A stretch of 36,456 nucleotides of DNA from Streptomyces panaciradicis (GCF_023516615.1 NZ_JAMGBF010000100.1:1-36456); one strand, 5' to 3'; shown: positions 10,301 to 17,485, counted from the first letter of the stretch. Translations and numbers: made by a program. The notes: generated from the sequence alone by a model not told the origin.

Positions 10301-11277
10301 CAGCGGTGGGTGCGGAAGTAGTCGGTGTAGATCTGGGTGGACTGGGCCGGGTAGCCGGAGCGGGCGGGGTGGCTCTGGTCGCAGCCCAGGAGCATGCCGC
10401 GTTCCTCGTGCCAGACGGCGAGCGGCTTGAACAGCGCCTCCTCGGTGAGTTCGGCGCGGACGGCGTAGTAGTCGGCGCGGATCTTCGCCGGCCGCGGGTC
10501 GCCGGGCGCGGGGGCGCCGAAGAGGGCGGGGAGGTGGTCGAGGAGGTCGTAGCCGCGGCGGGCGAGGAACTCCTTGGGGAAGCGGGTGCTCCAGGAGTTG
10601 GTGGCGGGCAGTTCGTCCTGGAAGCTGCCCGCGACGACCTCGCCCAGGTACTCGGGAACGCGGCGGTCGAACGCGTGGTGGACGGTGTCCATCAGCAGGC
10701 CCACGGCGTCCGGGGCGAGGTAGTCGAAGGCCGTGGGGACGGCGGTGACGAGTTCAACCCGGCTGCCGTCGGGGGCCGCGATCCGCCCGGCGCCGGTGCC
10801 GGTGCCGTTGCCGGTCAGGCGTCGGCCGTCGGCGGCGTAGGCGCCCACCAGGCTCTCCGAACCACCCAGCGCCACCATGCCGTTGGAGACGGTCGTCCGG
10901 CGGTGGCGCAGCGCCAGGCCGGCCGCCTCGGGGTGCAGGCGGGTCACTCCGCCCTGGACGTTGGCGCCGGAGAACCCGATCTGGTCGTAGAACCACAGGC
11001 GCATGCCGGACTGCCGGGCGAGGGCGCAGGCGTCGGTGAAGCGGGCCCACCACTCCTCGCCGAACCACGGCGGATCGTCGGCCGGGGCGCCGAAACCGGG
11101 CCCTGCGGGAGCCAGGTTGATGACGACGAGGTTGTGGACGCCGCCCTCGGCGAACCGGCGCATCTGCCAGGCGAGGCGTTCCCGTGTGACCTTCGCGCCG
11201 GACCACCACCACAGCGGTGTCGGGCCGAAGTCGCGGGGCGGGTCGTCGAACAGGTGCTGCAGGGCGGGCGAGATCAC
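7309..11277 (-). CDS. Large GH106-like glycosyl hydrolase (candidate alpha-L-rhamnosidase relative), intracellular
   Basis: A 1322-residue glycosidase of the GH106-like type. The N-terminal region has PLWWWSGAKVTRERLAWQMR (about residues 20-39), then VVINLAPAGPG, FYDQIGFSGANVQ, SFQDELPATNSWSTRF followed by KEFLARRGYDLLDHLPALFG, YTDYFRTHRWFSAAGSDHHG and ERVWIEAFHSSGWGG. Acidic residues in SFQDELP and WIEAF are candidate catalytic residues. The C-terminal third holds beta-rich, galactose-binding-like segments. No signal peptide or membrane segment is seen, so it should act inside the cell on an imported glycoside. I choose GTG 11277 because GGAAGGA lies 8 nt upstream; the frame also opens at a TTG 15 codons earlier, inside the operator. 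Convergent overlap of 18 bp with the lacI-type gene. The precise sugar is not predictable from sequence alone. Confidence 0.82.
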   Translation of the reverse strand: MISPALQHLFDDPPRDFGPTPLWWWSGAKVTRERLAWQMRRFAEGGVHNLVVINLAPAGPGFGAPADDPPWFGEEWWARFTDACALARQSGMRLWFYDQIGFSGANVQGGVTRLHPEAAGLALRHRRTTVSNGMVALGGSESLVGAYAADGRRLTGNGTGTGAGRIAAPDGSRVELVTAVPTAFDYLAPDAVGLLMDTVHHAFDRRVPEYLGEVVAGSFQDELPATNSWSTRFPKEFLARRGYDLLDHLPALFGAPAPGDPRPAKIRADYYAVRAELTEEALFKPLAVWHEERGMLLGCDQSHPARSGYPAQSTQIYTDYFRTHRWFSAAGSDHHGDSKVHSSMAHLYGHERVWIEAFHSSGWGGTLEDTYDWLLPFLRSGANLYNPHASYFGTAGGWFEWAPPSTDWRQPYWRQYPAFSRAVARICSIMCWGTYSADVAVLHPTATMQALVPLDAPVRHFGDGRLGDGHADVDETQRHYLELCGTNNWLRPRIGSLDRHGISFDVIDDASIQRGTAAEGALRVGESAYSAVLLPSATVLEEDTARRLTELLDAGGRVVAMGRLPEAAAGLAGDDAAVAALSAHPGLLRVPDAEAGAVAVADAAGHATADVPLLVRRQGAQAVALVTAAFPDARAHPPKGDHSIDPARYVPTRTVTVRAPVAEAEIWNPATGARQPARVTVSPDASAVEVPLDGAPAALVVWREGDPAPVAGGTARRCEPYRTVDLSTGWQGNLVPTLDNTWGDLALPAGSAVDEPQIWTMDWTEDDTGWGRARATYGNRVRHLPPVPADRAPEPLDRASVTRVLTGELPLVPPAERWAVSLFSASRGIPDPDGLLGNKGFVPEEFVRVPVPGAGTVARVRTIVETDHRGPADLGVGAAAAKRVWWNGEPLETGDGYLASARVDVDRRRNVLEYELSDAEDRPAQISAKAHAPLGSYFCLSHPDTFGPRPQFMCLPDGVRPDGAVTYRGRLSVDGDGTRAVLVVGAAAGVTVLLDGVAVARQEKAEYYESDWGAVPMFFRHVLTPGAGEHVLDVVVDGARARDAVFVDLVAGAASLVSGAGWEARTGSWSGRTVEHQGRWGELRHCRAAVRPHPLPGADWLDGTPVLGAAVLPLRCTDDVRETAQRFRFTVPPGTVALDLPLTPPARVKVGAGPEQALSGAELTLDRPLAEAADVEVVTAPTAVLRGGGAWSGPVRVRTVPAPLPLGDWRSLGLGGWSGGVTYARELEVPAGADPVLDLGRVRGSVEVAVDGEPVGEAFCPPYRFELRGAAGRTVRIEVAVRNTLAPYLAEATPTAWAFPSQLASGLLGPVTLTLPGSAAGQ

Positions 11278-11321
11278 GGATGCGGTCCTTCCGGCGGCGG
11301 CTCGGACGCTCTCACGGATCA

Positions 11322-11331
11322 AAAACGTTTT
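11322..11331. promoter_or_regulatory. Perfect AAAACGTTTT operator candidate upstream of the glycosidase
   Basis: A perfect 10-bp palindrome with the CG centre typical of LacI-family operators, 45 bp upstream of the chosen glycosidase start. It shares AACGTT with the sites before the regulator and the transporter. Confidence 0.6.
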
Positions 11332-11434
11332 ATACGCGATTCACGGTAGAACACCGGCACCGAACCCACCAGCGTGGCGACCTCAGGGGCGCCCGGTTCC
11401 CTCATTCGCAGCTATTACGTGCGCCACGTCTTGT

Positions 11435-11446
11435 TGGAACGTTTTT
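11435..11446. promoter_or_regulatory. AACGTT operator candidate upstream of the transporter
   Basis: TGGAACGTTTTT carries the AACGTT core with an A/T-rich right half, about 100 bp before the transporter start. Outside the hexamer the symmetry is poor, so this is a weaker member of the set. Confidence 0.4.
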
Positions 11447-11456
11447 CGGATCCTAC

Positions 11457-11469
11457 AGTCACTGTGACT
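11457..11469. promoter_or_regulatory. 13-bp perfect palindrome AGTCACTGTGACT
   Basis: Two 6-bp arms around a single T, 78 bp upstream of the transporter ATG and just downstream of an AACGTT site. It differs from the LacI-like sites and could bind a second regulator or form a short 5' hairpin. Confidence 0.35.
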
Positions 11470-11547
11470 CGGCCTCCCGGCCCACCCGGCCGCGGAGTCG
11501 CAACGTTCCCCTCCGCTCGGCCATTCCCCAGACGACGGAGTCGCATC

Positions 11548-12849
11548 ATGGCCTCAGCCACGAGCTCCCCCGCGCACGCCGAACAACCGCCCATCCCAAG
11601 GCACCTGTGGAAGGTCGCCGCCCTGTCGGGCATGGCCTCCTACCTCGATGCCGCCCTGATCGTCAGCATCGCCGTCAACCTGGCCATCTACCGCGACAGT
11701 TACCACATGGGCGTGTGGATGGCGGGCGCGATCAGCGCCATCGTCACCGGCTGCATCGCCGTCGGCTCCCTCGTCGGCGGCCGGCTCGCCGACATGTTCG
11801 GCCGCCGCCGCGTCTACAACTGGGACATCTTCTGCTTCGCGCTGGGCGCGGTCGTCATCACCCTCGCCCCCAATGACGTCGTACTCTTCGTCGGCGTGCT
11901 CGTGGCGGGTCTGGCGGCCGGCGCGGATCTGCCGACCTCGCTGGCCGTCGTCTCGGACGCCGCACCCGCCCACGGCCGGGCCCGGCTGGTGTCCTTCACG
12001 CAGGTCATGTGGGTGGCCGGCATCGTCGTCGTCATCTTCCTCGGCTACCTGCTGTCGGACACCGGCATGACCGGGGCGCGCTGCATCACCGGCCATCTGG
12101 CCGTCGCGGCGCTGTTCACCTGGCAGTTGCGCTCCCGGCTGGAGCTGGCCGACGAGCCCTCCGACGCCGAAGTCGCCCAGGAGGCGGCCGTGTTGGAGGC
12201 GCCACGCGGGACCGCGCTGAAGAACGTGTGGAACCGTGCCGCCCTGCTGCCGATGGCCGCCACCTTCGCCTACTACGTCACCTGGGGCATCGGCGCCAAC
12301 ACCTTCGGCCAGTTCGGCACGTATCTGCTGGTCACGGTGAGCGGCGCCTCGCAGAGCCTGGCCACCGGGATCAACCTGGCCTTCCTGCCCATCGCGCTGG
12401 TGCTGACCTTCGTGTTCGTGCGCCTCGCCGACACCCCGTGGCGCGACCGGCTGTTCTACGTGTTCACGCTCGTGCAGATCCTCGCCTTCTGCGTCGCCTC
12501 GCTGACGGCCGGCGCCCTGGCCGGCATGCTCGTCTTCTTCGTGCTCTACCAGATCTCCAACCCGTTCGCGGGCGAGGCGAGTTACAAGGTGTGGTCGCAG
12601 CTGACCCTGCCTCCGGACACCAGGGGCACCACCCAGGGCCTGACCTACGCCCTGTCGCGGGGCGTCTTCGCGGGCGTCGCGTTCGTCACGCCGGCGCTCA
12701 TGGAGTACAGCGCCTCCCTTCTGCTCTGGTCGATCACCCTGTGCATGGCGGCGTCGGCGGTCGCGGGCGTGTACATCGTCCGGGTCCTCGTCCGCCGTAC
12801 CCCGAAGGCGGTGCCCGCACGGGCGGATCTGGGCGTGGCCGGGGCCTGA
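11548..12849 (+). CDS. MFS sugar/glycoside transporter
   Basis: A 433-residue major facilitator with about 12 hydrophobic segments. The cytoplasmic loop 2-3 motif GGRLADMFGRRRVYN (about residues 79-93) is the MFS motif A of sugar-porter-like members. A second cytoplasmic loop lies around residue 200 (SRLELADEPSDAEVAQEAA). The C-terminal half continues to VLVRRTPKAVPARADLG. The ATG at 11548 follows ACGGAG by 8 nt; an upstream open stretch of 58 codons crosses the operators and is rejected. The gene is followed after 51 bp by the isomerase and is probably co-transcribed with it. Position implies import of the glycoside cleaved by the divergent intracellular glycosidase; the direction of transport is inferred. 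Confidence 0.88.
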   Translation: MASATSSPAHAEQPPIPRHLWKVAALSGMASYLDAALIVSIAVNLAIYRDSYHMGVWMAGAISAIVTGCIAVGSLVGGRLADMFGRRRVYNWDIFCFALGAVVITLAPNDVVLFVGVLVAGLAAGADLPTSLAVVSDAAPAHGRARLVSFTQVMWVAGIVVVIFLGYLLSDTGMTGARCITGHLAVAALFTWQLRSRLELADEPSDAEVAQEAAVLEAPRGTALKNVWNRAALLPMAATFAYYVTWGIGANTFGQFGTYLLVTVSGASQSLATGINLAFLPIALVLTFVFVRLADTPWRDRLFYVFTLVQILAFCVASLTAGALAGMLVFFVLYQISNPFAGEASYKVWSQLTLPPDTRGTTQGLTYALSRGVFAGVAFVTPALMEYSASLLLWSITLCMAASAVAGVYIVRVLVRRTPKAVPARADLGVAGA

Positions 12850-12900
12850 ACACCGCAGCGGACCCGACCCGGAGCGCGGACCTCACAAGGAGCACCGACC

Positions 12901-14370
12901 ATGGCAACGACCGACACTTCGGCCGCGAGCGAGGACCGCGCCGCCGACTTGCGCGATCTGCTCCCCCCGGTGACCCGCCGCCGCCCGCGCATCGGCCTGG
13001 TGGCGGGCGGACTGGGCACCTACTGGCCGCAGTTCCCCGATCTCCTGCCGCAGTTGCAGGAGTCGGCCCGCTATGTCGCCGAGCGGCTGCGGGGGATGGA
13101 CGCGGAGGTGACCGACGCCGGCTTCGTCTCGGACGCCGAGGAGGGCGCCGCCGCGGCCGAGCGGCTGCGGCGCACGGACTGCGATCTGATCGTGCTGTTC
13201 CTGACGACGTATCTGACGTCGTCGATGGTGCTGCCGATCGCCCGCCGCTCGCACACGCCCGTCCTGGTGATCGACCTGCAGCCGACCGAGCGGATGGACC
13301 ACGCCCGTTTCGACACGGGTGCTTGGCTGGCCTACTGCGCCCAGTGCTCGGTGCCCGAGGTCGGCAACGTCTTCCGCCGGGCCCGCATCCCGTTCCGGTC
13401 GGTGTCGGGCTGGCTGCGGCAGGAGTCCGCCTGGCGGCGCATCGAGCAGTGGATCAGGGCCGCGCACGTCCGCGCCGCGCTGCGGCACGCCCGGCACGGT
13501 CTGATGGGGCACCTGTATCCCGGCATGCTGGACGTGTCGACCGATCTGACCCTGCTGCCCGCGACGTTCGGCTCGCACGTGGAGGTGCTGGAGTTCGACG
13601 ACCTGCGTCACCGGGTGGAGCGAGTGAGGGAGGCGGAGGCCCGGGAGCGCATGGAGCTGGCCCGCCGCATCTTCACACTCGACGACAGCGTGGTGGACGA
13701 GGACTTCGCGTGGGGCGCGACCGTGTCCGTGGCGCTGGACCGGCTGGTCGAGGACTTCGGCCTGGACTCCCTCGCCTACTACCACCGGGGCCTCGACGGC
13801 GAACTGCACGAGCGGCTCGGCGCCGGCATGATCCTGGGCGCCTCCCTGCTCACCGCCCGGGGCGTGCCGGCGGCAGGCGAGTACGAACTGCGCACCAGTG
13901 TCGCGCAGTTGGCGTCGCAGGGCGTGGGCGCGGGCGGGTCCTTCACCGAGATCCAGGCGCTGAACTTCGAGGACGGCGTGGTGGAGATGGGGCACGACGG
14001 GCCCGCCCACCTCGCCGTGAGCGCCCGCGATCCGCTGCTGCGCGGTCTCGGCGTCTACCACGGCAAGCGCGGCTGGGGCGTCAGCGTGGAGTTCGACGTC
14101 CGGCACGGCCCGGTGACCCTGCTCGGCCTCGGCCAGGACGCCGACGGGAGCCTGTCGTTCGTCACCTCCGAGGGCACGGTCGTCTCCGGTCCCCTCCTGG
14201 AGATCGGCAACACCTCCAGCCGCGTCGACTTCGGGCGCGACCCCGGCGAGTGGGTGGACGCGTGGAGTGCCACGGGGGTCGGCCACCACTGGTCGCTGGC
14301 GGTCGGCCGTCACGCCGCCGACTTTCGGGCGGCGGCGAGCCTGCTCGGCATCGACCACCGGCACGTGTGA
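12901..14370 (+). CDS. L-arabinose/L-fucose isomerase family protein
   Basis: A 489-residue ketose-aldose isomerase of the AraA/FucI superfamily. An N-terminal Rossmann-like domain (RIGLVAGGLGTYWPQFPDLL, about residues 30-49) is followed by TDCDLIVLFLTTYLTSSMVL and VLVIDLQPTERMDHARFDTG. The C-terminal metal-site region reads SFTEIQALNFEDGVVEMGHD (Glu350, Glu362, His365 as ligand candidates), and GVGHHWSLAVG (His462-His463) corresponds to the late His motif of AraA. The ribosome site AAGGAG lies 8 nt before the ATG. It is the last gene of the transporter operon and is followed immediately by a strong terminator. It should convert the aldose released by the glycosidase to its ketose; whether that is arabinose, fucose, rhamnose or another sugar is not decidable here. 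No kinase or aldolase gene is adjacent. Confidence 0.85.
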   Translation: MATTDTSAASEDRAADLRDLLPPVTRRRPRIGLVAGGLGTYWPQFPDLLPQLQESARYVAERLRGMDAEVTDAGFVSDAEEGAAAAERLRRTDCDLIVLFLTTYLTSSMVLPIARRSHTPVLVIDLQPTERMDHARFDTGAWLAYCAQCSVPEVGNVFRRARIPFRSVSGWLRQESAWRRIEQWIRAAHVRAALRHARHGLMGHLYPGMLDVSTDLTLLPATFGSHVEVLEFDDLRHRVERVREAEARERMELARRIFTLDDSVVDEDFAWGATVSVALDRLVEDFGLDSLAYYHRGLDGELHERLGAGMILGASLLTARGVPAAGEYELRTSVAQLASQGVGAGGSFTEIQALNFEDGVVEMGHDGPAHLAVSARDPLLRGLGVYHGKRGWGVSVEFDVRHGPVTLLGLGQDADGSLSFVTSEGTVVSGPLLEIGNTSSRVDFGRDPGEWVDAWSATGVGHHWSLAVGRHAADFRAAASLLGIDHRHV

Positions 14371-14412
14371 CACCGGCCCGGGGACACCTGCGGCAGGCCC
14401 CCCGGGCCGGTG
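14371..14412. terminator. Strong bidirectional terminator
   Basis: A perfect 13-bp stem, CACCGGCCCGGGG (14371-14383) with CCCCGGGCCGGTG (14400-14412), starts at the first base after the isomerase stop. A small inner CCTG-CGG-CAGG hairpin sits in the loop. It ends the sugar operon and also the convergent Rieske oxidoreductase transcript. Confidence 0.8.
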
Positions 14413-14423
14413 GCTGTCGACGG

Positions 14424-15953
14424 TCAGATCTCCCGCCGCTCCAGCGGCCGCGTCGCCGGTCCCTGGACGACGTTGCCGTCGGGGTCGAAGCGGGAGCCGT
14501 GGCAGGGGCACTCCCACGCCCGTTCGGCGCGGTTGAAGGCGACCAGGCAGCCCAGGTGCGTACAGCGGGCGGCGACGGCGTGCAGCTCGCCGGAGTCGTC
14601 GCGGTGGACCGCGCAGTGGTGTCCGCCGGCCAGGACGACCGCGCCGTCCCCGGGCGCGATGTCGTCCACCGAGCCGCTGCCCGACAGCGAGGGCAGCCGG
14701 TCGCCGACGAAGTGCCGGGCCACATGGGCCTGGTGGCGGAGGAAGGCGGGCGCCTCACGGACGACGGTGCCCAGCCGGCGGGGGTCGTAGAGTCCGCTCC
14801 ACGGTGAACTCCGTCCCGTGATCAGGTCGTTGAGCAGCCGGCCGGCCATGATGCCGCCGCTCATGCCCCAGCCGCCGAAGCCGGTGGCCACGTAGGTGTG
14901 CCGACCCGCGGTGGGCAGCGGTCCGACGAGGGGCACCGAGTCGGTGGAGTCGTTGTCCTGCGTGGCCCAGCGGTGGGTGAAGTCCAGTGCCCCGAAGCGT
15001 TCCACGGCCCAGCCGGCGAGCCGGCCGAAGCGCTCCGCGACGTCGGCGGTGCCGGGGGCGAAGTGCTCACCGGTGACGATCAGCAGGCGCTGCCCGTCGG
15101 CGTACGGGGCGGTGCGCACCGAGCGGGTGCCCTGCTCGGGGGTGATGTACATGCCGTGCGGGTCCAGGCCGGCCGGGACGGGGGCGGCCCACACGAGTTC
15201 GCGGCGCGGGGAGAGCCGGGTGAAGAGCATGGCCCGGTCGAAGATCGGGTAGTGCGTGGCGACCACGACGTCGTCGGCGCTCAGGGTGACGCCGGCCTCG
15301 GTGGTCACACGGCAGGGTTCGCCCTCCTTGAGGCCGACGACACGGGTCCCCTCGTAGATCGACACGCCCTGCCGCCGCAGGTCGTCGGCGAGGCCGAGAA
15401 GGTACTTGCGGGGGTGGAACTGGGCCTGGCCGGTCACCCGGACCGCGCCCTCGACCGGGAACGGCAGATCCGTCTCGGTGACGAAGTCGGCGGGCAGCCC
15501 TGCCGCCCGTGCGGCCTCCGCCTCGGCCTTCAGCTCGTCGACGCGCGACCGGTCCTCGGTGTAGGTGTAGGCCGCCGTCTCCTCCCAGTCGCAGTCGATG
15601 CCGAGTTCGCGGGCCGTGGCGGCGGCGTGACGGACGGCCTCGGTCTGGGACTGCGCGTAGAGCTTCGCCGCCTCCTCGCCCCGGGTGCGGCGCAGCCGCT
15701 CGTAGACGAGGGTGTGCAGCACGCTCACTTTGGCGGTGGTGTGGCCGGTGACTCCGGAGGCGATCCGGTCGGCCTCCAGGAGCGCCACGTTGCGGCCGCT
15801 GCGGGCCAGTTCCCAGGCCGTGCTCAGGCCCGCGATGCCCGCGCCGATCACGGCGACGTCGACGGTGGTGTCCCGGTCCAGAGGAGGGTGGGGGTCGCGC
15901 GGGGGCTCCGTGTCGATCCAGTACGACCGCTGCTCGGCTGCGTCCGTGTTCAT
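14424..15953 (-). CDS. FAD-dependent oxidoreductase with C-terminal Rieske [2Fe-2S] domain
   Basis: A 509-residue fusion. The N-terminal D-amino-acid-oxidase-like FAD domain has the dinucleotide motif VAVIGAGIAGLSTAWELARS (GxGxxG at residues 37-42) and the family-specific GVTGHTTAKVSVLHTLVYE. The flavin C-terminal motif STDSVPLVGPLP leads to TYVATGFGGWGMSGGIMAG. The Rieske domain occupies the last 70 or so residues, with ligands in CTHLGC (Cys464, His466) and CPCHGS (Cys482, His485), and Cys469/Cys484 able to form the usual disulfide. It is probably cytoplasmic and its substrate is unknown. The ATG lies behind GGGGGAA. It is the third gene after an SRPBCC protein and a small membrane protein, 54 bp downstream of the latter. 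Confidence 0.92.
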   Translation of the reverse strand: MNTDAAEQRSYWIDTEPPRDPHPPLDRDTTVDVAVIGAGIAGLSTAWELARSGRNVALLEADRIASGVTGHTTAKVSVLHTLVYERLRRTRGEEAAKLYAQSQTEAVRHAAATARELGIDCDWEETAAYTYTEDRSRVDELKAEAEAARAAGLPADFVTETDLPFPVEGAVRVTGQAQFHPRKYLLGLADDLRRQGVSIYEGTRVVGLKEGEPCRVTTEAGVTLSADDVVVATHYPIFDRAMLFTRLSPRRELVWAAPVPAGLDPHGMYITPEQGTRSVRTAPYADGQRLLIVTGEHFAPGTADVAERFGRLAGWAVERFGALDFTHRWATQDNDSTDSVPLVGPLPTAGRHTYVATGFGGWGMSGGIMAGRLLNDLITGRSSPWSGLYDPRRLGTVVREAPAFLRHQAHVARHFVGDRLPSLSGSGSVDDIAPGDGAVVLAGGHHCAVHRDDSGELHAVAARCTHLGCLVAFNRAERAWECPCHGSRFDPDGNVVQGPATRPLERREI

Positions 15954-16007
15954 GACCGCCGGGTTCCCCCGACGGGCCCACCGAAGCGCCGGCCCTCGCT
16001 CCGCGTC

Positions 16008-16316
16008 TCAGCGCGACGGCAGCGGCGGCGGTTGTTCGGGTTCCGTCCAGCGGCACAGCAGCCGGAAGCCCTGGAGCAGGGTCAGCGGCCACGCTGCGGC
16101 GATGGACCGGATGACCCCGGGGTCCGCGGTGCGGATGCCGACGACCAGGAGGAAGAGGGAGGCGGCGCCCAGCAGGGTCACCGCCGGCGGCACGGAGGCC
16201 CGGCTCGCGGAGTGACCATGGTTCGACCGCCGTGCACGACGGTGGGCGACAGCACGGTGCCCGGCGGCGGGGTCGCGGCCCCGGCCGACGGGCTCCGTGT
16301 CGCGTGCCGCTGTCAT
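16008..16316 (-). CDS. Small membrane protein, unrecognised
   Basis: A 102-residue protein with an Arg/His-rich N terminus (about residues 1-40), one clear hydrophobic segment VTLLGAASLFLLVVGI (about 46-61), a second weaker hydrophobic stretch SIAAAWPLTLLQGFRLLC, and a Pro-rich tail. Its ATG overlaps the stop of the upstream SRPBCC gene (ATGA), implying translational coupling, which is the main evidence that it is real. The family is unknown to me. It sits between the SRPBCC and Rieske oxidoreductase genes in an operon with a probable stress promoter. Confidence 0.6.
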   Translation of the reverse strand: MTAARDTEPVGRGRDPAAGHRAVAHRRARRSNHGHSASRASVPPAVTLLGAASLFLLVVGIRTADPGVIRSIAAAWPLTLLQGFRLLCRWTEPEQPPPLPSR

Positions 16317-16771
16317 CCCGGGGTGACCCGGCCCCGCCAGGACCCGGTCTCGCCGCCCCGCTCCTCGATGTACTCCTTGAACCGCTTCATGTCGCCCTTG
16401 ACCCGCCGGTCCACCATGCCCAGCGCGTCGGCGGCCTTCTCGGCGGCCCCGCTCGAGTCGACCTCCATGACGATCTCCACGCGCGTGTGCATGTCGTCGA
16501 GGCTCTCGAAGTGCACCATGCCCATCTGCTTGGTGTCGCCGCCGACGGTGCGCCAGGCGATCCTCTCGTCGGGCAGCTGATCCACGATCTCGGTGTCGAA
16601 CTCCCGGCGCACGCCACCGATCTTGGTGGTCCAGTGGTTGTGGGTGTCATCGAGCTGGGTGACCTTCTCGACGCCCTCCATGAACTTCGGGAACTCCTGG
16701 AACTGGGTCCACTGGTTGTACGCGGTGTGGACCGGGACGGCGACCTCGACCGCTTCCTTGACCTTGCCCAT
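16313..16771 (-). CDS. SRPBCC family protein (START/cyclase-like fold)
   Basis: A 152-residue protein beginning MGKVKEAVEVAVPVHTAYNQ, then WTQFQEFPKFMEGVEKV, HWTTKIGGVRREFDTEI and FESLDDMHTRVEIVMEVDSS, a standard polyketide-cyclase/dehydrase SRPBCC pattern. These proteins form a deep hydrophobic ligand cavity; no reaction can be named. GGAGG lies 8 nt before the ATG at 16771. An open stretch of 27 codons upstream is discarded because it crosses the ribosome site and lacks similarity. It is the first gene of a three-gene operon, and a sigma-B-like promoter lies about 59 bp upstream. Confidence 0.88.
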   Translation of the reverse strand: MGKVKEAVEVAVPVHTAYNQWTQFQEFPKFMEGVEKVTQLDDTHNHWTTKIGGVRREFDTEIVDQLPDERIAWRTVGGDTKQMGMVHFESLDDMHTRVEIVMEVDSSGAAEKAADALGMVDRRVKGDMKRFKEYIEERGGETGSWRGRVTPG

Positions 16772-16829
16772 GACAGTGCCTCCCTTTCCTCGACGCTGGT
16801 GGTCGTCCGGCTCGTGAACGGTGTGCCGG

Positions 16830-16854
16830 GTACCCCGGATCGGCGCCGCCACCG
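16830..16854 (-). promoter_or_regulatory. Sigma-B-like promoter of the SRPBCC operon
   Basis: On the minus strand CGGT-N15-GGGTAC, one base off the Streptomyces sigma-B-type consensus GNNT-N14-16-GGGTAC/T. The -10 element is about 59 bp before the SRPBCC start. The same pattern stands before the next two transcription units. Confidence 0.5.
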
Positions 16855-16866
16855 ACCCGGGACCGG

Positions 16867-16886
16867 CCGGTGCGGCTCAGCACCGG
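16867..16886 (-). terminator. Hairpin terminator after the DUF6098-like gene
   Basis: A 7-bp stem, CCGGTGC (16867-16873) with GCACCGG (16880-16886) and a 6-nt loop, 18 bp beyond the stop of the DUF6098-like gene and before the SRPBCC promoter. Confidence 0.45.
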
Positions 16887-16904
16887 AGCGCGGGCCCGGG
16901 CGGC

Positions 16905-17360
16905 TCACCGGCCCCGGCGCCGCATCGGCCCCCACTCGGCCGCCCGCTCCTGCTCCTCCACCGCCCGCTGCGCCTCCTCGATGAGGCTCTCGCCGATCCA
17001 GCCGATCGGCTTCACGTCCCGCACCAGTGGCTCGTTGTCGGGGCCCCGGCCCCCGACCCGGCCGCGCAGCACCCAGGGGCGCACGCCCTCGCCCTTGTCG
17101 CGGGGCAGGTGGGAGTAGTCGTACAGCCGCCGCGCCACCCACAGCTCGGCCGACCTGTCGTGCCACCACGGCTCGACGTCGAGCGGGTTGGCGGACAGTC
17201 CGGGCAGGCGTATCCCGGTCAGGCCGTCCCTGCTCTCGGCGCTCGCCTCGTCGGCCACGGGCCCGCGCGACCAGCGGACGTACAGGTGCGGTGTGGACAG
17301 GACCACCGCGGCCAGTTCGCGGAGGGTCCGCAGCACGGGCAGGTCGTCGCGGGCGTTCAT
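16905..17360 (-). CDS. DUF6098-like protein of unknown function
   Basis: A 151-residue soluble protein beginning MNARDDLPVLRTLRELAAVV, followed by LYVRWSRGPVADEASAESRD, GLTGIRLPGLSANPLDVEPW, LWVARRLYDYSHLPRD and PLVRDVKPIGWIGESLIEEA, ending in a charged helix. The order matches a conserved actinobacterial uncharacterised family (DUF6098, from memory). No catalytic motif is apparent. The ATG at 17360 is chosen because the open frame upstream runs through the sigma-B-like promoter and the 23-bp repeats. A full-consensus sigma-B-like promoter lies 50 bp upstream, so a stress-response role is likely but not shown. Confidence 0.8.
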   Translation of the reverse strand: MNARDDLPVLRTLRELAAVVLSTPHLYVRWSRGPVADEASAESRDGLTGIRLPGLSANPLDVEPWWHDRSAELWVARRLYDYSHLPRDKGEGVRPWVLRGRVGGRGPDNEPLVRDVKPIGWIGESLIEEAQRAVEEQERAAEWGPMRRRGR

Positions 17361-17409
17361 CGGATCGTCATTCCGTCCTTGCACGTCGGCGCGGGTAGGG
17401 GTGCGCCGG

Positions 17410-17434
17410 GTACCCCGCCGACCTGCCGGAACAC
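17410..17434 (-). promoter_or_regulatory. Sigma-B-like promoter of the DUF6098-like gene
   Basis: On the minus strand GTGT-N15-GGGTAC, an exact fit to GNNT-N14-16-GGGTAC/T, with the -10 element 50 bp before the start codon. Confidence 0.6.
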
Positions 17435-17485
17435 GCCGCCCCCGCGCCCCGGGCGACGGCACCCGGCCCACCGGACCCGCCCCCA

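Larger units (their letters stand above)
11278..11547. promoter_or_regulatory. Divergent glycosidase / transporter control region
   Basis: This 270-bp gap separates the glycosidase (-) from the transporter (+). It contains the perfect palindrome AAAACGTTTT (11322-11331), a second AACGTT site (11435-11446) and the palindrome AGTCACTGTGACT (11457-11469). No coding sequence is supported here. An ACGGAG ribosome site precedes the transporter ATG. Confidence 0.5.

Noticed and set aside
7999..11349. 1116-codon open frame on the plus strand
   Set aside because: Antisense shadow of the GH106-like glycosidase; no recognisable domain and no ribosome site.
11374..11547. Longer transporter start 58 codons upstream
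   Set aside because: It crosses the operator candidates and lacks a ribosome site; the ATG at 11548 has ACGGAG and gives a normal MFS N terminus.
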